Shown piece after piece: positions 23,025-35,459 of a DNA stretch of 64,000 bases. How positions within the stretch are numbered: position 1 is the stretch's first letter; each line of letters begins with the position of its first letter. Source of the stretch: Costus lasius. Taxonomy: Eukaryota; Streptophyta; Magnoliopsida; Zingiberales; Costaceae. Location: NCBI GenBank assembly GCA_027563935.2, contig CM050447.1, forward strand, positions 11,996,501-12,060,500, given 5' to 3'. A program made the position numbers and the translations under genes. The notes below the pieces were generated by a model that was given only the letters and a program-made list of their open reading frames with translations, ran no database searches and was not told the DNA's origin.

Positions 23025-24055
23025 CTTATGACCAAAATTACCATTCTCTACGACAAATCTCTCCTTACTGAAGTTCCAGGTAACGACCTAAACTAAAGTG
23101 CTCCTTTTTTGACCCTCATCCACTATCCATGGAGCCTCCTTTCACAGAGACACTTCATTCTAGAAGTTTCCAACGACAAAATCGATCCTAGGGTTTATAA
23201 CAAGGAGAATGGAGAAGTGCGCCGATGAGGCTGTGGAGATGAAGGTGATATTCAGTTCAAGCAGCAGAAGCGTACCTTGGCTTTGGTCAGCGGTAGAGAC
23301 TAGTGATCGGCCTAATGAAGGAGGGAGTGTGGCTCGTGCACCGACGCACAAAGTGGCTACTTTGCCGGCGCTGAGGTGGTGGCAAATGAGCTCGTCATGG
23401 GTCGAGCAAGATAAGCTGGAGTTCTTTTTGCGTGTAATGCACGTGGGGATTGAGTGTTGATTGGAAATTAAGGTTGTGTTGGAGCGGCCTAAACCTTAAG
23501 CCCAACTTTCGAATACACGCATACTTGATACTTCTTTTATAACTTTATTTCATTTTTTTTCTTTTAAAAGATTAGATGCGCCTAGGAGTCCTCAACAGGC
23601 ACTCTAACACAACTCTATTTCCAAATAACGCTTAATCCTCTCGTGCATTGCATGCAAAAGCACCCCAACTTATCTTGCTCGATCTGTGATGAGCTCGTTC
23701 ACAGCCACCTCAGTGCCGACAAAACAATCGCTCTGCGCACTAGTGCTAGTGCCGTACCCCCTCCTTTATCAGACCGATCACTGGCCTCCATTGACCAAAG
23801 CGAAAGTATGCTTTTGCTGCTCGAACTGAATACCACCTTCATCTCCGCAGCCTCATTGGCGCTCCTCTCCATTCTCCTTATTATAAACCCTAAGATCGAT
23901 TTTGTTGGGAACTTCTAGAACAAGGTGTGTCTGTGAAAGGAGACGGCATGGATGGTGGATGAGGGTCAAAAAAAGGAGCATTTTAGTTTAGGTCAATACC
24001 GGCAACTTGTGGCAAGGAGAGACTTGTCGTAGAGAATGGTAATTTTGATCATAAG
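23025..24055. repeat. Long inverted repeat, arms about 460 bp, loop about 110 bp
   Basis: The left arm 23025-23487 matches the reverse complement of 23599-24055 at roughly 80-85% by eye. Anchors include AAAATTACCATTCTCTACGA at the outer ends and GATAAGCTGG / CCAACTTATC further in. Read toward the loop, both arms encode a similar peptide beginning MEK/MES and containing AVEMKVIFSSSSRS or AAEMKVVFSSSSKS, so the arms look like copies of one coding-derived sequence. No target duplication was found outside. A transposon with very long TIRs or an inverted gene-fragment duplication are both possible. Confidence 0.85.
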
Positions 24056-26208
24056 AAATAACGTTCCCGATTCTTAACATTGTGGGTTTCCAAATATAGG
24101 AATTTTGCGACTTTTTCCTCAATGCTAGAATTCTTATTATCTTGGACAATATATGTGCCTCGTTGTATCTCACACAAATACGAAAAGACATTCTTGCTCA
24201 TTCTTATAATGTTATAACAAATTTAATCTGAGCTCAATAATTTGTTTAGAAGATTCCTTCACATTTTATCCTTATATTCATTACTCTCTATGAATGGCTT
24301 ATCCGCTTAGGATGAGTGAAATAATAAAAGGAGAATTTGATGCAATTGTGCAACAGAACTTCCTACAAGTTGACATTGTCTACAATGGACATTGCACAAT
24401 TCAATATATCTTTTGTCTTTGCTACTCGTTGGAGCCATTATAATAAAACCTATAAATTAAAAAATTACAATTAATTAATATGTTATTGAAAGAGCTCACA
24501 TGATGCAACCACATTAACCTTTGGCTAAAGATGTCTCATGTTATTGAAAGAATTCTCATGCTTGAATCATACTAGCACCATAATCTAAACCTACTACTTT
24601 GTATTTCTTTTACAGGATGACCAAACATGTACAGATCTTTGTCTTACAGGTATGCTATTCTGAACAAGGAGAAACATGCACAATATCTATAAATTAATGA
24701 ATTCATTGACTTCACTTGCATCATAGGGAGCATATGGTCACTTTCAAGATTATATGGTTTTGTCTTGTGGTTTTCCACTGCACAATCAACAATTTATATA
24801 TTTTTTTTTTCTAGATATAAGTCCACTCTGTTGTTTCTATCTACGACAAAGTTAATAGATACTGAATAAAAGTTTAATGTATTAATGGAACCACCAAAAA
24901 CTTGATAGTGCAATTACAGAATGGAGGATAAGGACATCTATATATATCTGTGCCTTCCTGTAGTTTGACAAAATTAAAGCAAGACCTTTTACCGTGGATA
25001 GCTATTGTACCCTAAATTTCTTATAGAGACTGATTAGTTTGTATTAGGGCTTTTACCGTGGTAGGAAAATTGAAGCAAGACCTTTCAGAAATTTGAATAG
25101 TGGAGCTTGATCAGCGGCAGAAATGAGCTGCTATCAACGGCGGCGTCGAGCTGCTGTCGGTGGCGGCGAGCTACTGTCGGCGGCGGCAAGCTGCAATCAG
25201 CGGCGACGTGTGTGAGCGATGAGCGACGAGAGGGAAAGAGAAAAAGGAAAGGGAAACAGGGGAGAAGCACAAACCAAAAGTTGGGGCAGAAGCGATGAGC
25301 AATCGGCGTGCGGCGGCGATGAACAGCGGCAGCGGCGAGAAGCGGGGACGAGCAGAATGGCGAGCAAGGACAGAAATTTGTGAGCGGCGAGAGAGAAACA
25401 GAAGAGAAAAGAAAAATAGCAGAGCAAAACAAACCGGAATAGTGGCAGCGTCGTCTGGCGTCGGCGAGCAGCAACAGTCTCGTTAGGGCAGAGTGAAGTT
25501 CAGCAATGCTTTCGCACGACGAAAAGTGGTGTTCTTTTCCGTCGTGCTTTCCGCCCGTGATTTCTGTCTACTGTAAGCTTTCCTTCCTGGAGATTAGGGA
25601 GAGAGAAAATAATAGACCAGACAGAATGAGAAAAATTCCTAGATAATCACTATACCCAAAACTTTTAGCCATGATTACTTCACAGCCGTTCATCTTTTTG
25701 TAAAATGTGAATCTTAAAGCAGCGGTGCATATTAGCATGCAGCATGTACTAATAGTAAAAATATGCATTATATGATTTTTTTTATTTTTTTTCGATTATG
25801 TCTGCGTATGATTTTGCCTTGATTGGATTCCTAACTTTTTAGGAAAATGCACTTTTGTTAACTAAATTATCATGTACGTTTATTTTGATTAAAAAATACC
25901 ATTCCCATTTTGTTAAATTTTACAAATAGAAATGTAAAGACTCACTAAACAAGAATTTAACTCATATTGTAAATAACACAGAAAAAAACAAAAAGGAAGA
26001 AAAATAGGGAGATAATCAAGAGAAACACTCGTTCCAGCCGAAGCTACAAAAAGGCATCAATTAACGCCCAAAAATCTTACTAACAATAACCTCAACGCAT
26101 CCACTCTCGCATTTTTTGTTTCTTTGTACAAACACAACGTACGTAAGATCAAATTCAGATAGCTGAGCAGCCTGAGCTCCAGGCGTATAGAGAGAGAGAG
26201 AAAGAGCA
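24056..26208. other. Intergenic with a GC-rich repetitive island
   Basis: AT-rich except 25110-25480, where degenerate repeats of GAGCTGCTGTCGGCGGCGGC-like sequence occur. The open frames there come from this composition. The 3' UTR of the PIP gene is at the right edge, with a GA-rich tract at 26185-26206. Confidence 0.4.
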
Positions 26209-26460
26209 CTAGTGGCCGGGACCTCTGGGACTTGGCCCGGAAACCATTTTCGCCGTGAAGCACGCAGCCTTCTTCGATCCGCCGCCGCCGCCGGAATCCG
26301 GCGCTAGCTTCCCCCTCACACCTTCTGCATGACCGGAGCTGTCAGACCAGCTTGGGCGGACGTGCCTGGCGCCTCCGGCGTCCACAGCGGCAGCAAAAAG
26401 AAGAAAGAGCAGCAGCAAGCTAGCAGCTCCTACTCCCTTTGAGCTCAGTGCTGGGAGCAT
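26209..26460 (-). CDS. PIP/PIPL secreted peptide hormone precursor
   Basis: An 83-residue single-exon precursor on the minus strand. Residues 1-28 form a signal peptide with a strong hydrophobic core (AASLLLLFLLFAAAVDAGG). A variable Gly/Ser-rich middle follows, and the C-terminus is exactly SGPSPRGPGH (74-83). The SGPS start and GxGH end define the PAMP-induced peptide (PIP) family, whose mature peptides are released to the apoplast and amplify immune signalling through a leucine-rich-repeat receptor kinase (RLK7 in Arabidopsis). Precursor length and layout fit. A TATA box lies 77 bases upstream of the ATG. Whether it is PIP1-, PIP2- or PIPL-like cannot be told from one motif. Confidence 0.9.
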   Translation of the reverse strand: MLPALSSKGVGAASLLLLFLLFAAAVDAGGARHVRPSWSDSSGHAEGVRGKLAPDSGGGGGSKKAACFTAKMVSGPSPRGPGH

Positions 26461-26536
26461 TTCACCTGAAAAAGGAAGTGGTAGTAGCAGTTAGCGGGGG
26501 ACGGCCAGGCCTTGCCTTTCTGGTTCATAACCAATT

Positions 26537-26544
26537 CTATATAG
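26537..26544 (-). promoter_or_regulatory. TATA box of the PIP gene
   Basis: CTATATAG on the minus strand, 77 bases upstream of the PIP start codon. A CT-repeat patch (26575-26588) lies just further upstream. Confidence 0.6.
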
Positions 26545-29220
26545 TAAGCACTAGGCATGCAAACTCATATTCATCTCTCTCTCTCTCCATGACTTCAGTG
26601 CAAGTAGCTCTAGGTTCATCGAAACGACCGTACCGCCGGAGAAGCCGGTGGCTCGACTTTTGGTGCGTGGAAGTTATCAGACTGAACGCAGATGAGAAAT
26701 ATTTGTTTAAGGGGACCTGCTTCAGCGAAAGGGAGCATTAGTGCTTTGGAATTCGATCAGATGGAAAGAGCGGAGACTCGGCGTACCTCTAACTAAATGG
26801 AGGAACATGGCTCCTTTACTTTGTCATTTACGTATCTCGCCCCCCCGGCGCCACACTTGGAGGCGAGCTCCATGTGAGAATCTTTGTGCCTGGAGAGAGC
26901 TGATATAAAAATCTCGATAGGCCGGCAGTTGGTACGTTAATTTAATGCTGCGATTGCTGAAAGTTGCTGGGAGTTTGTGGGCATTACTTGTACATACGAT
27001 ACCTGTAGCTTCATAAAAAAAACATAAGACTAGATAGTAGGCAGGCTACTACTACTACAAGCCCATTAAATCTATGGCAAATTATAGTTCACAGGGATGG
27101 CCACTGCCAGAGTTACCACTGATGATGCTGTATGTTCATGATAAGGACTGAAATTGAAGTTCACATGTTCAGAAGATAAAAATTTGTGCTCATATATTTG
27201 CATAAAAAAAGATGTTTTGTGGTCCAGCTTCTACTGCAGTAGCATATGAATGAATGTTACAGACTTACAGTTGACAAAGCACAGCAATCCCACGGGTGAT
27301 TCTTGATTCATATAATTCATTTCGTAGCAATTCCACGGGTGATTCTTGCTGTAAAATTTGCAATTTCAAAGAGAATCCTAGAACTTGTTCTCCCTGGTTC
27401 TTAGTTCACACATTCCTAACCTGCAGGCCTCAGCTTCAATATAATCAAACATTCATGTGTTGCAAGTCTGAAAGTTCATGGCAAGAGGGATTAGACAGAA
27501 ACCATACATCCAATTGAAGAAATGCAGATTGACTGCCACTAGTGTGATGACGCTTGCACATAAGTTGCAGATTAGTTTCAATGATTTTGAGATCCTTGGG
27601 AAACAAAATCCACCCTTGACTACTCCAAAATAGAAAAACAAAGAGTCGTAAGAGCATAGAGTGATTGGTTGAACTGAATGGGCGATACTAATTTTCAATC
27701 ACTTAAAGCTACATTTAGTAGAGCTGTGCAAGCCAGCGCCGGAAAAACTGGCATTGTTCTTCTTGTAGCATTTGACAACACAACTGCACTGCAGATTAAC
27801 GCTGCTTCCTGTAAATATATATTAGTATATATAAATTTAATTTAAATTAATAGTATTGTATAATTAGTTATTTTAAAAATTAAAAATATAAACTTTTATT
27901 TAATTATAAGAAATACATGGAGCGGACTTTTATATATCAACTATCATTGTTTTTATCTTGGAAAAAATATATTCATATTAAAGCAAACAAACCAAAGATA
28001 ATAATACAGATTCAACAAAAATAAATAGTATAAAAAATTAGTTAAAGACTTTATATATAACATATATATACTAGTAAAATTAGTTAAAGATAATAATAGT
28101 TAAGTTATGTATATACATATACTATTAAATACAGATAACTTGTAAACTCAATTGCAAGTTTTAAAACTCAAAACATGACAACCTACCCAAATACTTTCTT
28201 TTAACAGGAGCAATAGAACAAATTTGTCAAATGCACACTTAGATCCCATTTGGCCAATTATTTTCAACTTTTGATTTTGGCAGAAATGAAAACACAATTA
28301 AAAACTTGTGGCAGGAAAATTTCTAGCAAAAAAAAAACTTTTTTTAAAAAAAGAAAAATTCCTCAACTTCATCAAGGAAACAGAGAAAAAAAACTGAAAA
28401 GATCTTTACCAGTTTTCATTTTCGATTTGATGGAAAACTGAAATACACAATGGCATACCTGCAGTTAACCTATGCGAAACGCATTTTTACCAAACTTAAG
28501 TTTAAAACTGAAAAATAAAATTTCCCTTTTTGTACAACTAGACGTCACCTTGATGTTACCAATTCCTTTGACATGCGGCATACAATTTTGTTTGCAGAAA
28601 GTTGCACTTTCAACACCATACAAAGCAAATCCCCAACACATTTTCAGATGTCTCTAAAAACACAAACAAAATGCCTCGTCAGCAAATCATTAATTGTAAC
28701 TCTACTGTTCTCAATAAAGAACCAAAAAAAATACCTGTATTCACGCATATTACAAAACAAGATAGAGGAGATCATATTTACTTCAACAGCTGCGGCTTGC
28801 CAGCAAATCAAATTTGTCAACAGTTTCAAATATACTTCAGTACTCCTTCTAAATGCGTCATTTACAATTCATCCTCGCTCAAAACACAATAAATACCCAC
28901 AATATTCTAATCCAAGGGTCAAGAGAGTAGTGCATGCACATAATTCCAAATCAGACTTCAGTCAACCAAATTTACTACAGCTGTAAGTTTCCAGTGTACA
29001 ATCTATACAAACATATGGGATTGCAGCGCAAGGGGCTTCACTTTGGTCCGACCATCGGGCAATAAACGAGCAACACACACAAACCCAAGCAGGAATATGT
29101 CAAGGGAAGGTTTTGGAGAACTTAAAAGAAGTGCTGAGAGTCTTAAGGCCAGTTGGTTCCGTTGTGCTAGCTGCATCCTAGAAGCTGCACTATTACAAGT
29201 TTTTAAGAGTTTGTGAGAGC
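26545..29220. other. Intergenic, nothing firmly recognised
   Basis: Contains the PIP promoter to about 27000, then AT-rich sequence. Open frames at 28250-28990 are low-complexity and show no family signature. Possible MITE-like ends near 27720 and 28240 have no partners that I could find. Confidence 0.35.
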
Positions 29221-29225
29221 TGTTA

Positions 29226-31403
29226 TGTCACGCCCTAGTGGGAAGCTGGCTATTTGTAGCACAGGTGCCCCAGGGAAAAGACAATATTAATAGGAACCAA
29301 AGAACATGATTACTATAAAATTTTATAAATCAAATAATCTTAAATTCAACATCAGAACTGTATAACATAATCAACTGACTTCATTACAAAATTCATTAAC
29401 TATAGTCTATAAAGACACTCTAACAAAGATGCAACTAATTCAACTGTAAGACTAGAATAAATCAGAAAAGTAATTAACAAAGAACACTTGATGATCCTCT
29501 GACTCTGGTGGGTAACTAGCTATCTACTCTATCCCTCCCAGACGCAAACTCGGTACCTGGAAGAGAAACAAGGGAGTTAGCGAAAAATGCTAAGTAGGAA
29601 TCAAGAGATGATGCATGTTCAAATAATATGAAATTGCAATAACAGAAACTACACTACATGTCAGGAACTGATAATACAACAAAATAATTGAATATAAGGT
29701 TGTCGTGTAAATCATCAAGCTTGGCCATAGATCTCACTTATAAGCCGCACTCATTCTCAGAGTGTTTCCACCATCAGCTCACACCATGGAACGACTGTAT
29801 TAAACAGCCCGGTGAATGTTGCGTCCAACATCTGACATCCGTAGTATTGTCCTGAGGACAACTGGCGGTGCCCTAACCGGCAAACACATAGTCTGATTTA
29901 ATCAGAACTATAACTCAGATAAACAGGCCACTGGTGATAAATCACCAGGTCAGAGGTCATATGCATGCCACGACATAATAACAGTATAACATCTCAATTT
30001 ACTTGCATAGTTCGTAAACAGTTATAACTTTCCAACAGAAATATCAGAAAACTTTATCAACATATTCTCAATGCATCCATGATGATTATGAAGTCAAATA
30101 TGCACAATTAATAAGGTAACGAGGTCAACTGAATTTAGAAGCAAATCAATCAGAATAGTTTCAAAGATAAGGTGTCAATATCTATCTACACATGAATTTG
30201 ACACCATAACAAAGGTAGGGGAAAGATTCCTACCTTAAGTGCTAATATCCGGAATTATCCTTGAAGCTCAAAGATCACCTTCTCCCAACTGAAATAAATC
30301 ACAGTAATCCCTGATTACCACTAGGTTCTAGAATACCAGAATCCCAAATCCTTTTTCCTTAATAATATTAGAATTTAGGGTTTATTAATCTAGGGTAGAA
30401 GTAATAATAGGTAAATAAAATCTTGCCCTAAACTTACCTCTGCCGAACACAAACTCGTTGAAACCGAACGCAGCCGCAGCACACGCGAACTTTGCGTTCG
30501 CTCGCGTTTGCCTGCGTCACAGAAAGCGCCGCCGACGCTCGCTGGAAAGGAGCAGCGCCGGACGGGAAGGACAGGTCGCCGTCGCCGGGAAAGGGAAGAG
30601 GAGGGGTCGCCGCCGACGAGGGAAGGAATAGCCGCCGCCGTTGGAAAGGAAAAGAGCCACTGTGAACGAGGAAAGAAGGAGCCGCCAAGTGGAGAAAGAA
30701 TCGTCGACGTCGGAAGGAGGCGGAGACGACGTCGAAAATTCACCGCAGGGAGAAGATGGAAAAATCAGTCGCCGCAAGAAGAAAGCGAAGCCGCCTGACT
30801 CAGGAACTCGTCTTTCGCTGTTCGCGTCTGGAACAGAGGAGAACGAAGTCGCCCCTCGCTGCAAGATCACCACTCGCGTCCGGACGTCGCTGCTTCAAGG
30901 GAAAGTGAAGATGACTTCGGCAGCCCTTCCAGTCGCCGCCGATAGATGGAACACTGCCGCAAGACCTGTCTTCGGCTAGGACTCAGGAGCGTCACCGCCG
31001 GAGCTCTAATCGCGTTCGAGTCTCGCCAGACGATGGGTGCGGCTTCAAGGAATGATAGGGCAATGTCCGGCGTCCTTTCCCGTTGCCGCCGGACGCACGC
31101 GTTCGCCGCTGACCACGGACGCTCGCTACCGAAGAGAAAGACGCGAGCACAGATGCCGGCGTCAGCTTTGAAGGAAAGGAAAGAAACAGGGCTTGAGCGG
31201 CGCAGGGGAAGTTAATTAGGGATTAGGGATTAATGAGATGGAGTAGGGATTAAGGGGTTTTATTTATAGGGAAAATTTTGAGAGGTTTTTAGAGAGATTT
31301 CAGGGAGAGAATTTTAGGGATTAATAGCTTAGGATTCGAAAATTTAAAATTTAAAATTAAATTAATTAATGTATTATTTAAAAATAAATATCAAGGTATA
31401 ACA
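29226..31403 (-). mobile_element. Solo LTR B (Ty3/gypsy-type), reverse
   Basis: The 2178-bp unit starts TGTCACGCCCTAG and ends GGTATAACA. It is flanked by the 5-bp TSD TGTTA at 29221-29225 and 31404-31408. On the minus strand it reads TGTTATACC...GGGCGTGACA, the same 3' terminus as LTR families A and C here. The GC-rich block 30440-31215 contains several open frames on both strands without family similarity; these are composition shadows. No internal region is attached. Confidence 0.82.
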
Positions 31404-31676
31404 TGTTATGTTGTTATTATTGTTTTAGTATAATTTTATATTTTAAATATAAATAAAACTTAATTTTAAAAATAATTAAATTGATAAAATCATTCAACAA
31501 TATATATATTTATTTAATTAATTAATTGTATATAATTTTTATAAGATTAATAACCAATTATAATTTAAATTTATTAATTATTTTTTAAACTAATTAATTT
31601 ACAATTATTATATATTATATAATTTAATATATATTAATATATTAAATTATATATATATGTGTCGGAGAACACCTAG

Positions 31677-32941
31677 TGTCAGGCCCGGGTTGAACCAGTT
31701 CAGCCCAAAGCCCACCGGGCCAAGAGCAAGTGAAAGCCCACACTGCAATTGCAAAATCGGAGCGAGAAATCTTGGGTCAACTAGGGGCGTTGACCCACCC
31801 ACGCACGCGTCTTCTTCAGCAAGGTTTTCGAACGCGGCGAGCTCGTCGCACACGCCGACTTCACCGAGCTCGGCAGACGACAAGGGCGCAACGGAGTTAG
31901 ACGCGGCTCCAAATTCAGAAGATGACGGTGTCGCGAGGATTTCGGGGAGGATGAAAGGAAAGGCAAGCGGATCGGATGCACGCTCGTCCAGATTTGGCAA
32001 GGAGTGCGGGTCGTGCGAAGGCAGCGACGGGCGTTCGCCTTCTCTATAAATCCGCGGCGGCATGAAGGAGAGGGGAGATCATCAACGCCATTACCACCAA
32101 GCTTAGAGGGCGACTCCAGGGCGATGGGTCCAGTGAAGCTTTGGAGTGGATTTCCGGTGCCAGGGGGGCGTCGGAAGAAGGGGACTTGGAGAGATTTGTA
32201 GCCGGCGGCGGGTGCGTCGACCGGCAAGGGAGGGAAGAGGGAGTCGGCGGCCAAGGGGCCGACGACGACGAGAGGAGTAGAATTTCTGTTTTCTGTGAAT
32301 AAAACGAGATTTCCCCTCACGACTTCTTCTCCCCCTGTTCTTTGTGTTCGGCGGTGGTTTCCTGGCAGCGGACGATTGCCAGCCGGCGACGATAACTTTT
32401 GGTCGGCGACAAGAGGGAAAGGGATCCTCTCCTTGCCGACCATATTCTCCGGTGAGCAGTACTCGGCGGCGTTCACAGGGTCACAGGCATGACGAAGACA
32501 CGAGCGAGGCAAGTTTTCGAACGCAGACAGCGTTCGGAACGAGGCGAAAGTCAAGGGTCAACGGCGGCATCGAATTCGAGCGGCGAATTCGTTTTGGGCG
32601 GCTGACGTGGGCAAGACGTCAGCGATCCGATTTCAAACGAATTCGGCGAGCAGCGGCGAAATTGGGAGGGCTGAAGTCATGCTGACGTCAGCATCAAAAT
32701 TGATTCAGCGACGTGCGTGATGGTGTTGACTGGGTCAATATTAATTTTGACCAGAGAGGTAATTGAATTTAGGGTTTGATTCCTAATTAAGGTTAGAGTT
32801 TCTCCGTGCGATTTGTAATTTGGGGATAGAAATTAGTCGGGGAGTTAAGGTTTCTGATTTGGTTGAAATTTTACCCGGAAACCCTAGAGCCTCACGCCCG
32901 ATTCGGTGTTCTGTTGGACCACCTTAGACTGTGGCGTGACA
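31677..32941 (+). repeat. 5' LTR A3
   Basis: 1265 bp, from TGTCAGGCCCGGG to TGTGGCGTGACA. A TATA box, TATAAA, lies at 32045-32050. The 3' partner (A4) carries CATAAA at the same place, so only this LTR keeps a standard promoter. Confidence 0.85.
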
Positions 32942-32943
32942 AT

Positions 32944-32954
32944 TGGTATCAGAG
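32944..32954 (+). other. Primer binding site for initiator tRNA-Met
   Basis: TGGTATCAGAG, two bases after the LTR end, complements the 3' end of plant initiator tRNA-Met, the usual Ty3/gypsy primer. Confidence 0.88.
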
Positions 32955-33040
32955 GCTGGTTTTCTGTGGGCTCATACCCACAGGTCAGTGGCACAGGATA
33001 ACAATCTGGTTCCACCAACACGGCTGCTTCACCCGCGAAG

Positions 33041-33490
33041 GTGAAGAAAGGTTTGAAGTCCCAGAAAATCACCCACACAGCCAGAGGAGCGTCAGAGGAC
33101 GTCTGGCCCAAGCAGGACAAAGGTAAAGCCAAGGAGACGGCTAAACCTGAGGAGATGGCGAACCACGGTGACCACATAGCACAGATCGAGAAGGTACTCA
33201 GTCTGACGGGCGATGGGGACGACGCGGTGGTTCCCCAGGTAGAGATTCTTCAGAGGACAGTGGAGGATCAGATATTGCAGATCCAGACTCAGAAGTTGCA
33301 GATTGAATTCCTGCAGCAGACTCTGGGTCTGATTGATCTTCCAGAGCAGATGGCTCGCATGAAAGAGGAGATGCAGGCAGAGGTCACGGTATTGCGTTTG
33401 GCCCTAACGCAAGTATCGCGATCGATGGCAGCACCGGCGCAGCAGGAGGTTCCTAAGCCGAAGGTACGAGTACCTGAGCCAGCGACGTTC

Positions 33491-33521
<31 letters not shown>

Positions 33522-34213
33522 GATCGTCCAGAGAAGTGGAGAACTTCATATGAGACATGGAGCAGTTGTTCTCTGCTAGCCGTGTTCCAGAAGAAGATCG
33601 GGTGCGGGTGTGCATCGCATACCTCACAGGCGACGCAAAACTTTGGTGGATAACCAAAGTCAGCTCTACATCGTGGGCTACTAGCTGGCCTTGCGAGGCC
33701 TTCCATGAGGAACTGCAGCGGCTGTTTCTTCCCGGAAATTCGGCAGACTAAGCTCGTAGAAAGATGGATCGGCTGAGGCACACTGGGTCGATCCAAGAGT
33801 ACGTCTGGGCGTTCTCCGCGTTGATGCTGGAGCTACCAGACATGGCAGAAGGTGACAGGAAGTATCTCTTCATCCGGAACCTTCAGCCATGGGCAGAAGC
33901 GGAGGTTCGACGGCACTCCCCACTTGACTGGAGGACGGCTGCGGCGGTGGCAGAGTCCTTGGAGGATAACAGAAATTTCAGATCAACACCACCAAATAAA
34001 CAGCGGTCACCACTAAAGCGCGGCTCCCCACGGACCCCACCGAGTTCTAGAGTTCCAAAAAGGGGTAGACCCTTGTTCCAGCAGAACAGAGGTTCACCGG
34101 GACGATGAGAGCCAAATCGCCCTGCGGGAAGGACGAATCCAGTGCACAAGCCACAGGGTTGCTTCTTGTGCGGCGGTCCTCACTGGCTGAGCGCCCCACG
34201 AGACAGAAAATAA
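33041..34213 (+). pseudogene. Retrotransposon gag, interrupted
   Basis: One plus frame runs through 33041-34213 with stops at 33551 (TGA), 33749 (TAA) and 34106 (TGA). It encodes a Lys-rich start, a coiled-coil-like stretch (EILQRTVEDQILQIQTQKLQ), then PEPATFGG and a 29-G run (33491-33519) coding only Gly. The retrotransposon gag core (AYLTGDAKLWW; LFIRNLQPWAEAEV) follows, and then a zinc knuckle CFLCGGPHWLS whose last Cys is not seen. The frame is kept apart from point stops, so decay is recent or the reading is close to its source. Gag forms the particle that packages element RNA; here no full protein can be made. Confidence 0.8.
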
Positions 34214-34338
34214 TGACTGTCGTAACACAAAAACCAGTTGAGACCAACACCAAGGAGGTGAGAATCGGTGTTTTGAGGATCGGAGCGATGGTTGCACGAG
34301 ATCTGCCGGTGACGGACATCAAGGGCAATGTCCAAATT

Positions 34339-34350
34339 GGGCAGGGGAGA
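34339..34350 (+). other. Polypurine tract
   Basis: GGGCAGGGGAGA stops two bases before the 3' LTR start at 34353, the expected site for plus-strand priming. Confidence 0.75.
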
Positions 34351-34352
34351 AT

Positions 34353-35455
34353 TGTCAGGCCCGGGTTCAACTGGTTCAGCCCAAAACCCACCGGGCCAAG
34401 AGCAAGTCAAAGCCCAAGTTGCAATTGCAAAATCGGAGCCCGAAATCTTGGGTCAACTAGGGGCATTGACCCACCCACGCACGCGTCTTCTTCAGCAAGG
34501 TTTTGAGACGCGGCGAGCTCGACACACGCGCCGACTTCACCGAGCTCGGCGGACGACACGGGCGCGACGAAGTCAGACGTGGCTCCAAATTCGGAAGACG
34601 GCGGAGTCACGAGGATTTCGGGGAGGACAAAAGGAAAGGCGAGCGGATCAGACGCACGCCCGTCCAGATTTGGCAAGGAGTGCGGGTCGTGCGAAGGTGG
34701 CGACGGGCGTTCGCCTTCTCCATAAATCCGCGGCGGCATGAAGGAGAGGGGAGATCATCAACACCATTACCACCAAGCTTAGAGGGCGACTCCAAGGCGA
34801 CGGGTCGAGTGAAGCGTTCGAGTGGATTTCCGGTGCCAGGGGGGTGTCGGAAGAAGGGGACTTTGAGAGATTTGTAGCCGGCGGCGAGTGCGTCGACCGG
34901 CATGGGAGGGAAGAGGGAGTCGGCGGCCAGGGGCCGACGATGACGAGAGGAGTAGAATTTCTGTTTTCTGGGAATAAAACAATATTTCCCCTCACGACTT
35001 CTTCTCCCCCTGTTCTTTGTGTTCGGCGGCAGTTTCCTGGCGGCGGACGATTGCCAGCCGGCGATGACAACTTTGGGTTGGCGACGAGAGGGAAAGGTAT
35101 CCTCTCCTTGCCGACCATATTCTCCGATGAGCGGTACTCGGCGATGTTCACAGGGTCTCGGGCGTGACGAAGACACGGGCGAGGACGTCACGCTGACGTC
35201 AGCATCAAAATTGATTCGGTGATGCGCGCAACGGCATTGACTTGGGTTGACTGGGTCAAAATTAATTTTGACCAGAGAAGTAATTGAATTTAGGGTTTGA
35301 TTCCTAATTAGGGTTAGAGTTTCTCTGTGCGATTTGTAATTTGGGGATAGAAATTAATCGGGGAGTTAGGGTTTCTGATTTGGTTGAAATTTTACCCGGA
35401 AACCCTAGAGCCTCACGCCCGGTTTGGTGTTCTGTCGGACCACCTTAGACCGGGG
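34353..35455 (+). repeat. 3' LTR A4, end-truncated
   Basis: Closely similar to A3 but shorter, lacking a block present in A3 around 32500-32670 and the terminal GTGACA. Confidence 0.85.
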
Positions 35456-35459
35456 TAGG

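Larger units (their letters stand above)
31677..35455 (+). mobile_element. Gag-only LTR retrotransposon (TR-GAG-like), family A
   Basis: Order: 5' LTR 31677-32941, primer binding site 32944-32954, gag 33041-34213, polypurine tract 34339-34350, 3' LTR 34353-35455. There is no protease, reverse transcriptase, RNase H or integrase; only about 150 bp separate the gag zinc knuckle from the 3' LTR. This matches the layout of non-autonomous gag-carrying elements that borrow enzymes from a partner. The left TSD is CCTAG (31672-31676). The last bases of the 3' LTR (expected CGTGACA) are missing and TAGG (35456-35459) remains before the next LTR. Confidence 0.85.

Noticed and set aside
25085..25474. 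129-codon minus-strand frame
   Set aside because: Encoded by degenerate GC-rich repeats, with no start context or homology that I recognise.
28250..28986. Overlapping plus-strand frames of 60-137 codons
   Set aside because: Lys/Asn-rich low-complexity translations in AT-rich DNA; no motifs, no plausible exon structure.
30390..31215. Several overlapping open frames on both strands in a GC-rich block
   Set aside because: They lie inside solo LTR B, bounded by an exact TSD, and have only low-complexity Arg/Ser/Pro-rich translations.
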